Of a DNA stretch of 64,000 nt, positions 10,843-21,046 are shown one piece after another (position 1 is the stretch's first letter; each line of letters starts with the position of its first letter). Origin of the DNA: Balamuthia mandrillaris (Eukaryota; Discosea; Longamoebia; Balamuthiidae); NCBI GenBank assembly GCA_031835245.1, contig JAVKOQ010000126.1:67501-131500 (forward strand). The letters are read 5' to 3'. Both the position numbers and the translations under genes were made by a program. The notes under the pieces were generated by a model that saw nothing but the letters and a program-made list of their open reading frames with translations, made no database searches and was not told the origin of the DNA.

Positions 10843-12486
10843 TCATGCCTCCTCCAAAAATGTGTGTTGCTCTTCGTCTGTGATGGGAATACCCACCGCA
10901 TCAACAACAGGGTCCTCTTCGTTCAAAAAAAGTAAAGGCTCCAAGCCTTCCTCTTCTTCCCTCGCGCCCTCCTCCGTCTCTTCCTCGATGTTCTCCACAA
11001 CTTCCTCCGCTTTCTCGAAGTTGTTATCCCCAACGTCCTCCTCAATCGTCTGTACAACAGTTTCTTCATCCTCTTCCTCGTACTTCTGCTCTTGTACGTC
11101 TGCTTCCCTCCATGAAGTTGTAACAAAGGTTGTATCCTGGCCATGTACCTCCCGATATGTAGGGACATCTACTATGCCAACTGCTGCAACAGTGTCTTCA
11201 GTTGTAGAAGTGGTTGTGGGTGGGTCAACGGGCTTCGCCTTCGGCTTACATCCCACAAAAGTAAGATTAGGATGCCTTTCCCTAAAATACTGCTTCGCCA
11301 TCTGCTCTTGAAGGTCATGCAACACCTTGGCCTGCGCTCCGATAATGTCATCGTTCCTCCACCACGTGCTGGTAATGCGGTTGGTCTTTCTATCATACTT
11401 TTGAAGAATCTCCATGGTGCGCTCATGGTCCTTCTCCCAAGGCAGCTTGAGCACTCGGTAGGACTCGAAGAGGAACTGTCCTCGCTCGGCCAAGCGATCC
11501 TCTTGGTGGGAGCAAACGTGGCCGGCCTTCTCCATGCGTGTGTACCAATCGCAGGTACATCCCTCCAAAGGGAGCCCCACATCCGTGTGAACCTCCATGA
11601 CCGCCTCCGTGCGAAACGCCGCGAAGCGGTCCTCTTTGGCCAAGAAGATGACGCCCCAGTCTTTGCCCTCAGCTTCGATCTCTGCCACAGCTTCATCGAA
11701 GGCGGAGAGCATCTGCGGGGCAAACCGTTTGGACTTGTCCTGCGCCTTGCCGGTGAGGTTGCTCATCACCACCGCCCCGTCGCTGTGCGTCCAAAAGTAG
11801 AAGGGCATGCCCTGGCTCTGGGCGTCCATGGCGATGACCTGGTGCATCTGCGCAAAGGTCAGCTGGGTGGGCGTGCGAAGCACGCGGGCGTGGCGCAGGA
11901 CCAGCGGGTCGTGCGAGGGAGTGCAGTTGGGGGAGTTGTCCAGGACGACCAGGCGCTGGGAGAAGCCGCCGTAGAGGAGGCCGCGCAGGCTCTGAAGGAA
12001 CATGGGGTAGTTGTGCTGGAACATGAGGTAGACCATCCAGCGACGGCCGTCCTCCTGGACGCGCATGCGGTGGAAGCCGCGGTCTTGGACCGTTCTCGTG
12101 GCGCGAATGACCGTCTCGGAGGCCGCCAGGTGCTGAGCGAGGCAGCCGGAGCGAGGGAGCGGCTGCGCCGGCTCCAAAACGTTGCGCTCCTCGGGCCACT
12201 CCTTTGGGGAGAGGCTTTCTTTGGCGGGGGGGAGGTTCCAGCCGAGCCGCTGCTCCTCCTCCTCCAGCCAGTGGAAGCGCACCTGCGGGAAGTAAAACGC
12301 GAAGCCCTGCTGCTGCGCCTGCTGTCCGTCCGGCGACCGGGCTTGCTGTCGCTGGCGCGGTGGGTCGTTGTCGTTGGGCGGCGGGGTTAACATCAGGCTC
12401 TGAAAGGCCAGCAGCAGGGTCAGAGTGACTCCGAACCCAACCGCAAAGGCCCACACGCTCTCCAACCGCAACGGCCGTTGCTTCAT
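10843..12486 (-). CDS. type II membrane glycosyltransferase-like protein
   Basis: Intronless, 547 residues. The N-terminus has a short basic tail, then a hydrophobic anchor (VWAFAVGFGVTLTLLLAFQS) and a Pro/Gln-rich stem, a Golgi type II layout. The luminal domain shows YLMFQHNYPMFLQSLRGLL, LVVLDNSPNC, and MPFYFWTHSDGAVVMSN, which I read as a GT-A-like fold with a WTHSD acidic motif in the position of a DxD. WGVIFLAKEDRFAAFR and CTCDWYTRMEKAGHVC add two Cys pairs. The C-terminal 110 residues are strongly acidic and probably disordered. I do not recognise a named family; a fungal-type GT2-like enzyme is the closest idea. A 415-residue antisense frame here is a codon-bias shadow. Confidence 0.55.
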   Translation of the reverse strand: MKQRPLRLESVWAFAVGFGVTLTLLLAFQSLMLTPPPNDNDPPRQRQQARSPDGQQAQQQGFAFYFPQVRFHWLEEEEQRLGWNLPPAKESLSPKEWPEERNVLEPAQPLPRSGCLAQHLAASETVIRATRTVQDRGFHRMRVQEDGRRWMVYLMFQHNYPMFLQSLRGLLYGGFSQRLVVLDNSPNCTPSHDPLVLRHARVLRTPTQLTFAQMHQVIAMDAQSQGMPFYFWTHSDGAVVMSNLTGKAQDKSKRFAPQMLSAFDEAVAEIEAEGKDWGVIFLAKEDRFAAFRTEAVMEVHTDVGLPLEGCTCDWYTRMEKAGHVCSHQEDRLAERGQFLFESYRVLKLPWEKDHERTMEILQKYDRKTNRITSTWWRNDDIIGAQAKVLHDLQEQMAKQYFRERHPNLTFVGCKPKAKPVDPPTTTSTTEDTVAAVGIVDVPTYREVHGQDTTFVTTSWREADVQEQKYEEEDEETVVQTIEEDVGDNNFEKAEEVVENIEEETEEGAREEEEGLEPLLFLNEEDPVVDAVGIPITDEEQHTFLEEA

Positions 12487-12745
12487 GGCTCTCTCTCTTT
12501 TCCTTCCTTTGTTTTTTTTTTTTTTGAATGGGAAAGAAGAAGAAAGAAAATAAGCGCAGCTGGCTGCTCCTATTAATTAACGCCACTCACCTTAAGTGGA
12601 AAGGTCAGATGGCCAAGGGAGGGGACAACGCGGAGCATTTCCTCCATTTTTTTTCGCTTCTGGGCCTTATTGGCCGCGTAGTCTTCTTGTTCGCATTCCC
12701 CCCCCTACAACAAAGCGTGTACCTTGTCACCCATTTCCCTGAGTG

Positions 12746-12750
<5 letters not shown>

Positions 12751-12793
<43 letters not shown>
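12751..12793 (+). repeat. (TC)n microsatellite upstream of the gene at 12945
   Basis: A run of about 21 TC units in the intergenic or 5' UTR region between the divergent genes starting at 12486 (minus) and 12945 (plus). Pyrimidine-rich on the plus strand. Confidence 0.92.
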
Positions 12794-12795
<2 letters not shown>

Positions 12796-12944
12796 GTCGG
12801 TCAGCCTGAGAGAGGGGAGGATTTCGTTCCGCAGTAAGCCCGCAGGGAGGAGTGGACAAAACCAAAAGGGAGCATGTGCCTCACGGTTTTCCCGCCTGTC
12901 TCTGTGCTCAGCGAGATATTTATCTTCATGACGACACGAAAAAT

Positions 12945-13496
12945 ATGATCGGAATGCCAAGAATTTCGTCACACCCGCAAAGAAAAAACAGGATGCAAGC
13001 GGAGCGAGAGAAGGAAGAGGAAGGGGCTGCTTCCTCCTCCTCCTCCCTTGCGGCTTCTGATGGGTTGGATGGATTTCTGATGGGCACCCCAGAAGAAAAG
13101 ACCTATGCCATTCCTGCAGAGTTGAAGCAAAACATACGCGTTATGAGTGAACTGACCTCTGCCCTCACGGAGAACCTGAGACAGATGAACGCCGTCATGA
13201 GAAGGTAGGTGCCTTTCGTGTATTTTTTTTTATTGTTTAAAGTTCTTTTCCCTCGCTGAGTTCATGTGGTTATTTCTTGTGGGTTACAATAAATGTAGAT
13301 CACTAGAACACAAGCAGCAGGTAGATGAGCTTTTGATCGCATTGGTATGTTTTTTTGCTCACTCTTTCTCATCGCTACGTTTTCTCTGCTTCTTACTCTC
13401 TTTGCGCATTTTTTTCTAATGGTATTTTAGCAACGGCACAAACAAGCCACAACAACTGCACCACCAACGAAACAGCACCACAGCCAATCTTCATGA
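12945..13496 (+). CDS. small coiled-coil protein, unknown function
   Basis: Three exons join in frame, ending QSS-stop at 13496. A Ser-rich N-terminus (SSSSSLAASDGLDGFLMG) is followed by a conserved-looking helical core (AIPAELKQNIRVMSELTSAL, then TENLRQMNAVMRRSLEHKQQ) and a polar tail. About 120 residues, with no membrane segment. The ATG at 12945 is preferred, but one at 12954 and another in frame upstream (12852) are possible. The layout resembles small helical subunits of cytoskeletal or sorting complexes; no family is assigned. A CATGACGAC promoter motif lies just upstream (12927-12935). It converges with the EEP gene, 58 nt between stops. Confidence 0.6.
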
Positions 13497-13554
13497 AAAC
13501 CATCGTTTGTTATTCTACATTTGTTTTTCTTCAAACAAAACCCTTATTCTTCCG

Positions 13555-14730
13555 CTACTTCCATTCGAAAATGGACAACAGGCCTCTGTGATCCGATATT
13601 CTTACCATCTCTCCCCCATCCGTACTCTTCTCATTGCTGTTGGACATTCGTCTCTTCCTCTCCTCCGCTTTCCTCGCCATCTGCTCGGCAAGGGAGCCCG
13701 CTTTGGGTTGGTTCTTCTTCTGCGAGGGAAGCACATCTTGTGGCTCGATGCGAACCGTCTTCAACGTTTGCAACGATGGTAAGATGCGAATCTCCTTCAA
13801 CTTCAAGCAGCCTTTATCACCTTCTTCTTCGTTGTTGGGATGGTTCTGGAAGCAAACGCGATCCAACCTGTGATAGAGACCATAGGTTGGGCCTCTGTCG
13901 TTTGGATGAAGCTCTTTCCATGCATCCAAATAATGGTATGGCCCTGTGTTTGTGTTTTTTGTTTTAGTTTGCTCACGTTAGTCTAACACATGGGATGATA
14001 GCAAAGAGACTGGCTACGGAGCAGTACCAATGGGAATGCCGTTAAGGCGATGAGTATCCTCGCGGAGGAACACCTCATCTTCCTCATCACTGTGAAAGTT
14101 ATAGTCTCCAACAATGAGGGACGCGTCACATGTTGGTCGAAGGCCTTGCATGCAGCTCGCAATCCACTCAAACTGTTTGGCTCGCATGAGCTGGGCCGTG
14201 TGCTCGCTTTGGAGATGGCAAGTAGCTACCGCCACCACTCTTTCTTTCTCATCTTCTTCTTCTTCTCCGTTTCCTGCTTCTTTGGATGTAGATGACACAG
14301 AAGAGGATGGACGAACACGAAATGTGGCCAAGATAACTTTTCGCTCAGAAAAGGGCATCTGCAGGCACTCCAAACTGTGAAAAGGGATCCTGGAGAAGAT
14401 GCTAGTCTTATAGGTAGACATCTGCTGATCCAACGGGGACAAGTAAAAGTGCTCTCGGATGTAGTCGCACTCCTGGAAGCAAGCCATGGCTGCTGGGGTG
14501 TTCTCCTGGATGCAGAGCACATCCACCTGTTCCCCCTGGAGGATGTCCCTCACCAGCGTGTGCACCCTTTGCTGCCTGTACTTTTCGTAGATCCAAATGT
14601 TCATCGTGAAGACTCGCAAACTGGTGGTAGAAGAAGCAGGAAGAGAAGGAGGAGAAGAAGAAGAAGTAATGGGGAGCCAGCGAGAGGACAGGGGATCCCA
14701 TCGTAAAGGCTTAAGTGGGAAGCGTTGCAT
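13555..14730 (-). CDS. endonuclease/exonuclease/phosphatase family protein, TDP2-like
   Basis: Two exons; one intron near 14022-13936 joins GIPI to the YLDAWKELHPNDRGPTYG exon. EEP-fold metal-binding signatures appear in order: VFTMNIWIYE (strand 1 Asn), VDVLCIQEN (metal-ligand Glu), VAVATCHLQSEHT, SLIVGDYNFHSDEED (GDxN), RLDRVCF and ISDHRGLLSIFEW (terminal SDH). This set is shared by DNase I, APE and TDP2-type phosphodiesterases. YLDAWKELH and YGLYHRLDRV recall TDP2, which removes 5'-tyrosyl DNA adducts, but the substrate cannot be fixed from sequence. The C-terminal insertion (LKTVRIEPQDVLPSQKKNQP) is lysine-rich. No signal peptide. Confidence 0.75.
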
Positions 14731-15147
14731 GCGAGAGAGATCTACCTTTGCGTTGTACGTTAGGGTGATTTCTGTAAACTCCAGTCCTGTTGTGACTTTG
14801 GCTGTTTTTGAATTGTGGAGGAAAGAAAGAGGTGAGTCTCAACAAAAAAAAGAAAACAAACATAAAAAGACTCCACACTTTCAACTTTCCGAAGGATTTG
14901 TCGTTTGCCCTGCAAAGCATTGCTTAGACCCGAAGAGAGCGCTGAACCACCGCTTGTTGTTCGTTTCGTTGAAAGTGAGGGTAGGGAAGGAGGGGGTGGG
15001 GGTGGCGTCGCGGCTTCCATCGCCTGGTTTCTTCTTTGTTGTCTTCTATTGTTGCGGTAAACCTTGTTGTTGTTGTTCTGCAAAAGTTTTGTCGCTTCAT
15101 TCTTATTTATTTGTTTTTTTGGTGAATAACTTTCCTCACTGAAAGTG

Positions 15148-15260
15148 GGAGTCGAACCGGTGAATATATAATATATCGTGACGACGTGAATATTTTTGGA
15201 AAAACAAGAATAGCACAACTGGGATTCGAACCCGTTGTTAATTTGTCGTGACGACATGAA
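15148..15260. promoter_or_regulatory. tandem composite element: B-box plus CGTGACGACRTGAA, twice
   Basis: Between the divergent starts at 14730 (minus) and 15309 (plus) lie two similar units. Each has GGAGTCGAACC or GGATTCGAACC (15148-15158, 15222-15232), the exact reverse complement of a Pol III B-box, followed 14-18 nt later by CGTGACGAC (15177-15185, 15247-15255) and RTGAA. No complete tRNA can be folded from either. I infer a tandemly duplicated regulatory module. Confidence 0.55.
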
Positions 15261-15308
15261 CTATTCAAGAAAAGGGAAAAGAATAATCAGAAAAAAAAAA
15301 TAGCACAG

Positions 15309-15863
15309 ATGGAAGAGGAGACGTCGTCGGCATCCATACTACCCTTGTTGCCTCCGCTACCTTTTGCGACGTGGGCCTACGCTCCTCCTCCTGCCAACCA
15401 CTGCTACTTTCCCTACCAACAGCCATGGGATGCCTTTGTACAAAACCAACCACCGTCAGTCTTCTCTGAGAGGGATAGTGCTGACGGCCAAACTATTGAT
15501 GATGAAAGAGAAGAAGAGGAAGGAGACCAAGACGAAGAAGAAGCGGTCGTAGCAACACCTGAGCTCGATGCAGGAGGCGGATTCGTCCTGTCCGAAGAGG
15601 CCATAGCCATGTTCGCCAGAGGAGAAGCCCGCCGCGAGCAAGAGCGACGTCAACGGCTGCAACAACAGCAAGAGGAGGCGCTGGCAGAGGAGCGAGCGGC
15701 CGCTCTCCAGGAGGAACGCCTCGAGGCGGAGGCACGGCAGCTCTACGGCCTGCAAGGCCTGCTGCGGGTGCGGGCCATGGAGGAGACCTTGGAGCGAGAC
15801 TTCCAGCAGCAATGCGCTCGGACCAAACCTACTCTATGGCCTAATATGCCTCTTAAACTTTGA
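15309..15863 (+). CDS. hypothetical acidic/coiled-coil protein
   Basis: Intronless, 184 residues. The N-terminal 50 residues are rich in Pro, Tyr and aromatic residues (FATWAYAPPPANHCYFPYQQ). Then comes an acidic stretch (DDEREEEEGDQDEEE) and a long charged helix (RREQERRQRLQQQQEEALAE) ending QQCARTKPTLWPNMPLKL. The Tyr/Pro head with a helical tail faintly resembles Gemin8-type adaptor proteins, but I cannot support that. The ATG at 15309 immediately follows an A-rich leader and is the only start in frame. Its upstream region holds the composite B-box/TGACGAC element. Confidence 0.6.
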   Translation: MEEETSSASILPLLPPLPFATWAYAPPPANHCYFPYQQPWDAFVQNQPPSVFSERDSADGQTIDDEREEEEGDQDEEEAVVATPELDAGGGFVLSEEAIAMFARGEARREQERRQRLQQQQEEALAEERAAALQEERLEAEARQLYGLQGLLRVRAMEETLERDFQQQCARTKPTLWPNMPLKL

Positions 15864-15880
15864 ATATCTCTTTAGAAATC

Positions 15881-15950
15881 TTCTTCTTCTTCTTCTTCTT
15901 GTTCTTCTTCTTCTTCTTGTTCTTCTTCTTCTTCTTCTTCTTCTTCTTCA
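15881..15950. repeat. (TTC)n/(TTG) repeat between convergent genes
   Basis: About 70 bp of TTC triplets interrupted by TTG, in the 135-bp gap between the convergent stops at 15863 and 15999. Non-coding. Confidence 0.92.
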
Positions 15951-15998
15951 TCTGCTTCTTCACGAGAAATAGAAGGAAAGAGAAAAAAGAGAATAACT

Positions 15999-18177
15999 TT
16001 AAAGAGACTGACAGCAATGGGTGAAACAGTGGATGGCCTCTTGGCAGAGTCTCTTCCTGACTAACCGATAGACGACCATCCATCTCCCCACCATCTTCTC
16101 TTCTTCCAGCCGTACCCGTCCTCCTCTTTCTGCTTCATCACCATGCTTCTTGCTCTTTCTGCTGGCTTTGGCTGCCTCTTCCAATATTCTCAACTTCTCT
16201 TCATCCTCTTGAATGGAAGTTGGCTGCTCCTCCAACCATCTTTGAAGAGCCGTTAGGAAGAACTGCAAACCCCAACGTTGGTTCCTTTCGATCTCCTTCT
16301 CTATCACCTCCTCATCATCCAACACTTCCTCCATCATCATCGTGCGATCATCCACAAAACCGCAGCCCAACATTCCTCCTCTTCCGCCCTTTTCTTCCTC
16401 TTCTTCTTCGCTTTCGCTGTGAAGAGTAGAGAGCAACTCTTTGGTTCGGCGCTGTAAGAGATGAAGAAGCTGAACGTGTTCGTAGTGGTCCTCTTTAAGA
16501 CTGGCGATGATGGCGAAGAGCATCTGTCTGTTTTCGGGAGGAGCAATAGAAGAAGATGAAGGCAGAGAAGAGAGGAGTGGTCGGACGAAGAAGAGTTCTT
16601 CCATCGATGAAGAAGGAGAGACAGAGCCATAGCCAATCATTTCCAACAGTTCCATCTTTTGCTCACGGAAGGAGGGGGGCGAATGCATACCTTCTTCTTT
16701 GTCTTCTTGGTTCTTCTCTCTATTGTCATCTTCTTTTCGAGTTGGTGATGAAGACTCAGCGAAGTACTTTTCTTCCCCGCGTTCGACGATATGCCCATCA
16801 ACATCCACACGAAAAGCCAACTGCCGTATAGGCGGTTCCAACAGAGCAAAACCATAGTGAGACAAAAGAAGAGCGTTCTCTCCAAAGCCATAGTTGATGA
16901 AGACTTCTTCTCCCATCGCCAATACCCTCTTTTTCTTCTCTGCCTTCTCCTCGTTTTTGTTCCCATTCAGTTGCTCGTGCACGTGAATGCTGATAGAGAC
17001 GCCGTGTGCGTTGTCTTCCTTCTGTTCATCGCCTAGAATAGGCGTACTCAACGTCATTGGCGAGTGATTGCAAAAGTCGACCAATGGTACCAATGCCTTG
17101 CTCACCGCCTTCAACCTTTTGTCTTCACCAACAAACATAGAATAGGTGAGTACTTGTTCTTTTGTTTTTTTTTTCACTCTTCATCAATTCTCTGCTCTCT
17201 GCTCTCCCCACGCCTTTTCTTCACTCAACGAAATAACTTGGTAGGAGGTTACCTCGAGGGGGCTGAGGACGTTTCACGTTATGAGAGAGGATCCAATGAG
17301 CAGCCCAGCAGTAGTTCATCCAACTCTGGGTGGAAGGCATGGAAGAAGGAAACAAGTCCTTCCTCACTGAGAACAAGTTGCTCTGCAGCCACTTCCATTG
17401 ACGATAGAGCGGGAGGTAGTGATGCCGCACAAAGTCAAGAGCGTAAGCGCGATGCTGCGTGCCTTCCGCAAGACTACTCTCTATCCTCCGCTGCAGCTCT
17501 TGTTCCCGCTCCTTCTTCTTCTTCTCGGTGCTTCCTTCTTCTTTCTCCTCCTCCTCGTTCCACTGAAGGTGAACTCTCATAGCTGCTGCAAAGAGGCCAT
17601 GAACAGTGGGATCCATCACTCTGAGCCACGGTTGCCACCACTCCTCTTCTCCTTCTCTCTCTTCTGCTGTTGCGGTTGTTGCGCTCCGTTGTTGTTGCTT
17701 TAACTCCAGTTTGTTCTTTTCTCTCCACAGAAATACGCGCAGCAAAACGTCTTCATCCAGTGCAAAGACAGTTTCCTCTTCTTCTGCTCCCGTGGCATTC
17801 TTTCTGTTCTGCTTCTTCTGCTTCTTCTTGTGGCAAAGCTGCTTCAACGCTTTGCCGACGGCAGTGGCCAAAACGGTGTTGGCATCCAAGATGAGGCGAC
17901 CAGGGATGGACACCAGCAAGTCTCCTTCCTTCAGCCCTCCCACACGAGTGTACAAGCCATAGCCGGCGTCCACTTCCACCTCCGCTCCGTCTCCGTCCCC
18001 TTCGCGTTCCCTTTTCCCACCAGAACGAATGGCAACGGTGCTGGGTTGGACGCTCACGAGAAGAGGCCTTTGGTGTTGTTGCTGTTGTTGTTGTTGACCT
18101 CGTTCTATCCATTGCAAGAAGTTTCGTATATTGTCTTGCGAAGAAGACGAAGAAGAAGAAGAAGAAGAACGCTTCAT
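15999..18177 (-). CDS. SET-domain methyltransferase, SETD3/RuBisCO-LSMT class
   Basis: Two exons (18177-17253 and 17152-15999) total 692 residues. The first has Ser and Gln runs, then the split SET N-region (DAGYGLYTRVGGLKEGDLLV, IPGRLILDANTVL). The iSET helical insert holds acidic and Lys-rich low-complexity blocks. The second exon supplies the SET core: ALVPLVDFCNHSP (NHS SAM motif) and MGEEVFINYGFGENALLLSH (catalytic Tyr of INYG), then a helical C-terminal substrate-binding domain. In this class the SET domain is followed by an LSMT substrate-binding domain, and known substrates are non-histone (RuBisCO, actin His in SETD3); the substrate here is unknown. The interruptions are longer than usual for the family. 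Confidence 0.85.
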
Positions 18178-18483
18178 TCTTTTCTTTCTTTTTCGTTTCG
18201 CTTTTTTTTTTGATTGGGACAGATCGAGATTTCATTGTAAAATCTGAAAGATGAGTGGTTCAAATGGTGAGATTGTGGTTAAATGATCTACTCCATGTGT
18301 TTTTATTATTCCTTTTCATTCACTCTTCTTTTTCTTTTATCTTTTTTTTTAAAACAGTTTATTATTTATTTTTTTTGGTTTTTGTTGTTTTTGTTGTATT
18401 GTTTGGCCTTTTTTGTTTTTTTTTTTTTTTGCGTTATTGTTTTTGTTTTTTCTGTTTTGGCCATACAATTGGTAGAGGGAGCT

Positions 18484-19754
18484 CTATTGTGCAGAAATAT
18501 CAAAGCGCCACACTTTGATGGTGGTATCGAAGGAGCCGGTCACAAGCGTGTCTTCGTTGAATTGCAAAGTTCTGTGTCACACAACAGAATGATAAGCATG
18601 GGCGACAGGAAAAGATAAAGAAAAGGAAGATGATATTGAACCTGATGGAATCGGAATGCTGGGACCATTGACTCCACAGCTCTCCGGTGTTTATATCAAA
18701 GCACCCAACACTCTTATCTGCGCTTGCCGTTATCACTTTACAGCAATCATTCATGACTCCTCCTATCCATGCCCTATGGATTTTGTTTTTAAAAAAAGTG
18801 AGATGAAGTTGAAAAGATAATAAGCGTAAAAGATAGAAAACATACGCATGCTTCTTTACTGTCCAAACGCACTCTTTAGGGCTGCGGAGGTCCCATCGTC
18901 TCAGCTGAGAGTCGGCACAACCGCTCAGAAGCTTCTCGTCATCTGCTTGTAAGCTGTATACAGCGCTCGTGCAGCCTTCAAAGCTACTCACCTTTTTGCC
19001 GGTTCTCATGTCCCACACTGTCATATAGTGAGAATAGAAAGACCAAAGAGAGTTAAAAAAAAGAAAAGAGTGTAACATGAAGATAGAGCATGAGAGAAAC
19101 GAGAAGAGAGAAGCTAAGAAGCAGAGAAAAAGTCAAAGGGCGAGAAGACGAACTGATAACAACAGCATCCTGGGCACCAGTAAACAAGACATTATTGCTA
19201 TATTGAAGAGTTTCAATATATCCTCTTCATCCAAAAACATGTCAATAACAGGCAGGAATGGAAAGAAAGGTATAGCAATGAGAACAGAAACAACGTACTC
19301 ATGGCCTTTAAACTCCATCTTCTCCTGAAATGTGTTCATATCCCATATCCTGGCTGTCTTTCTTCCAGTTCCAGCCACCAATTTCTATATTAAACCTCAG
19401 TCAGCTTCTATGAAGGTTCGATAAAGACTGCATAAGAGAAATGGATTTGGTTATCTCTACGAACCTCCTCATCGAATTGAAGAGCCCAAATGCCATCCCA
19501 ACCATTGACATGAATGGTCTTGACGCAGCATTGCTCCGAACCTTCTTTTCTCAAGTCCCATACTTTAATGCTTTTATCGTCAGAGCCAGAAACGGCCATT
19601 TGTCCATGCAGAAAGACACTTCCAACCGCAGCAGAGTGACCTCTAAGCTCCTGAAGAGGAGAGAAGGAGTCATCACTCGTCTTCCATACTCGTACCTGTC
19701 CGAATTGAATGAGGGTCAGTTAAGCACTTTGTTTCACTTCCAAGAGAGAAGAGG

Positions 19755-19808
<54 letters not shown>

Positions 19809-20656
19809 AGAGAAGAGAAGAGAAGAGAATGAAGAAGGAGAACGAGAGAAGAGAACAGCTTACAGTTTTATCTTGGCTGGAAGAGACCAGATATTCATCG
19901 TTAAAATGCAAGCAATAGACCTAAACTCGATCAGTCAGCAAAACGCAACATTGAAAACAAAGTAGGTAGAGGGTTACATTGTCAGTATGTCCTTCTAACG
20001 TTTGTATCTGGAAGGAACCTTTCCTCCATGGCTTTTCCAACAAATGGACTCTGTACTGACAGTTCCTCTTCCATCCTGTTCTGAGCCCTAGTGACTCATT
20101 TCCTATTCTTCCTCTGTTCCCAACAACATGCCTCTCCGTGACCATTGAAGAAGAAGGAGAAGAAGGAGGAGAAAGAGGTTCTTCTGTTTCAGTCACGTTG
20201 CTGTTGTTCTTTTCCTCCTCTTTCGTTTCTTCATTTTCATTTTCAACGATTGTCATGCTGTCTTGTTTGGCTTTTTTGAAGCATGACGGAGTTGACGAGG
20301 TCAAAAGCGGAGAAGGAGTTGCAGAAGTAGCTGCTGTTGAGGTTCTTCTGGAACGGATTTGTTTTGGGGAGAGAGAAGCATCCGGAGGACGGATCGTTTG
20401 AAACTTTTCCCGATAAACTTCTTTCCATAGCTTTTTTTTTTTTTTCATTGTTTATTTTTCATTGTTATTTTTCATATAAATAAGAAAAAGAGAGTGAGAG
20501 AGAAGCACATAAACTTACCAAATCTTCTTCTGTGAGTTCGTTCCACTTTCTGCAAACGGCAGAACAACGAGCTAGGGAAGAGGGACTGAGAAACGACAGG
20601 ATGTGAACCTGAAGCTCGTCAGGGAGAAGCTCCGAAAACAAGTCGCTGTCCGACAT
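18484..20656 (-). CDS. F-box and WD40-repeat protein
   Basis: Around eight exons. The F-box sits at residues about 8-48 (LLPDELQVHILSFLSPSSLA, then CRKWNELTEEDL). A long Ser/Thr/Glu linker precedes WD40 units: IQTLEGHTDN, YLVSSSQDKT, LRGHSAAVGS with VSGSDDKSIKVWDL, VAGTGRKTARIWDMNTF, MTVWDMRTGKKVSSFEG, LLSGCADSQLRRWDLRSP, VITASADKSVGCFD and the last blade LVTGSFDTTIKVWRFD. Together this is a seven- or eight-bladed propeller. Such proteins act as substrate receptors of SCF ubiquitin ligases, the F-box binding Skp1 (family knowledge). The linker around residue 70-130 contains likely phosphodegron-like Ser-Pro sites. An intron near 19757-19860 is filled by GA/CT repeat. Confidence 0.87.
19757..19801 (-). 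repeat. (GA)n microsatellite in F-box/WD40 intron
   Basis: About 22 GA units; CT on the sense strand, close to the 3' splice site of its intron. Confidence 0.92.
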
Positions 20657-20964
20657 TTTTAAGCGTATCCTTCGTAGGGTAATATGAGTGCTTGTTGTGT
20701 GGAGAGAGAAAAGGGAACAAAAAAACTGCAAAAATAAATGGTGTGGCCAACAGTTGGTTCGTTTTAGTGGTGTCAGATAGAACAAAAAGGCACGTCGTTC
20801 TTGTCATTTCGGAGCCATATAACGATAATTAAATAATTCAAAGTTTTATTTATTAATGAATAGATAATTACTAAGATGGCGCCAAGATCAAGCCGATCAA
20901 TGGGACAACGAAAATAAAGCAAAATTAGTAAAAGGAAAAAAAAAAAACAGAGAAACAAAAAATA

Positions 20965-21046
20965 ACCCACCTCCGGCGTGCCTAATCACGGCTTGTCTTA
21001 CGACTCGCTATAAGCAACGGTGCCGGCACCAAAGCAACCTTACCGC
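20965..21046 (-). ncRNA. candidate Fanzor guide-RNA scaffold (omega/fRNA) and element right end
   Basis: Directly after the Fanzor stop codon, read on the minus strand, lies an 82-nt GC-rich segment that then changes abruptly to AT-rich DNA (TTATTTTTTGTTTC). It contains a perfect 12-bp palindrome, GGTGCCGGCACC (21018-21029), bracketed by AAGCAAC repeats, a GCTT...AAGC stem with an inner CTTA...TAAG pair (about 20991-21014), and a CGTG-loop-CACG hairpin (20976-20989). TnpB and Fanzor guide RNAs are known to run from the end of the nuclease gene through its 3' flank to the element end, with the guide read from DNA beyond it. Position, structure and composition fit; no alignment or expression data were available. 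Confidence 0.45.

Noticed and set aside
11143-12390. 415-codon open frame on the plus strand
   Set aside because: It is exactly antisense to the glycosyltransferase-like gene, has no family signal, and is explained by GC-rich third positions.
15141-15310. tRNA genes at the two B-boxes
   Set aside because: Neither has a complementary acceptor stem or a convincing anticodon arm.
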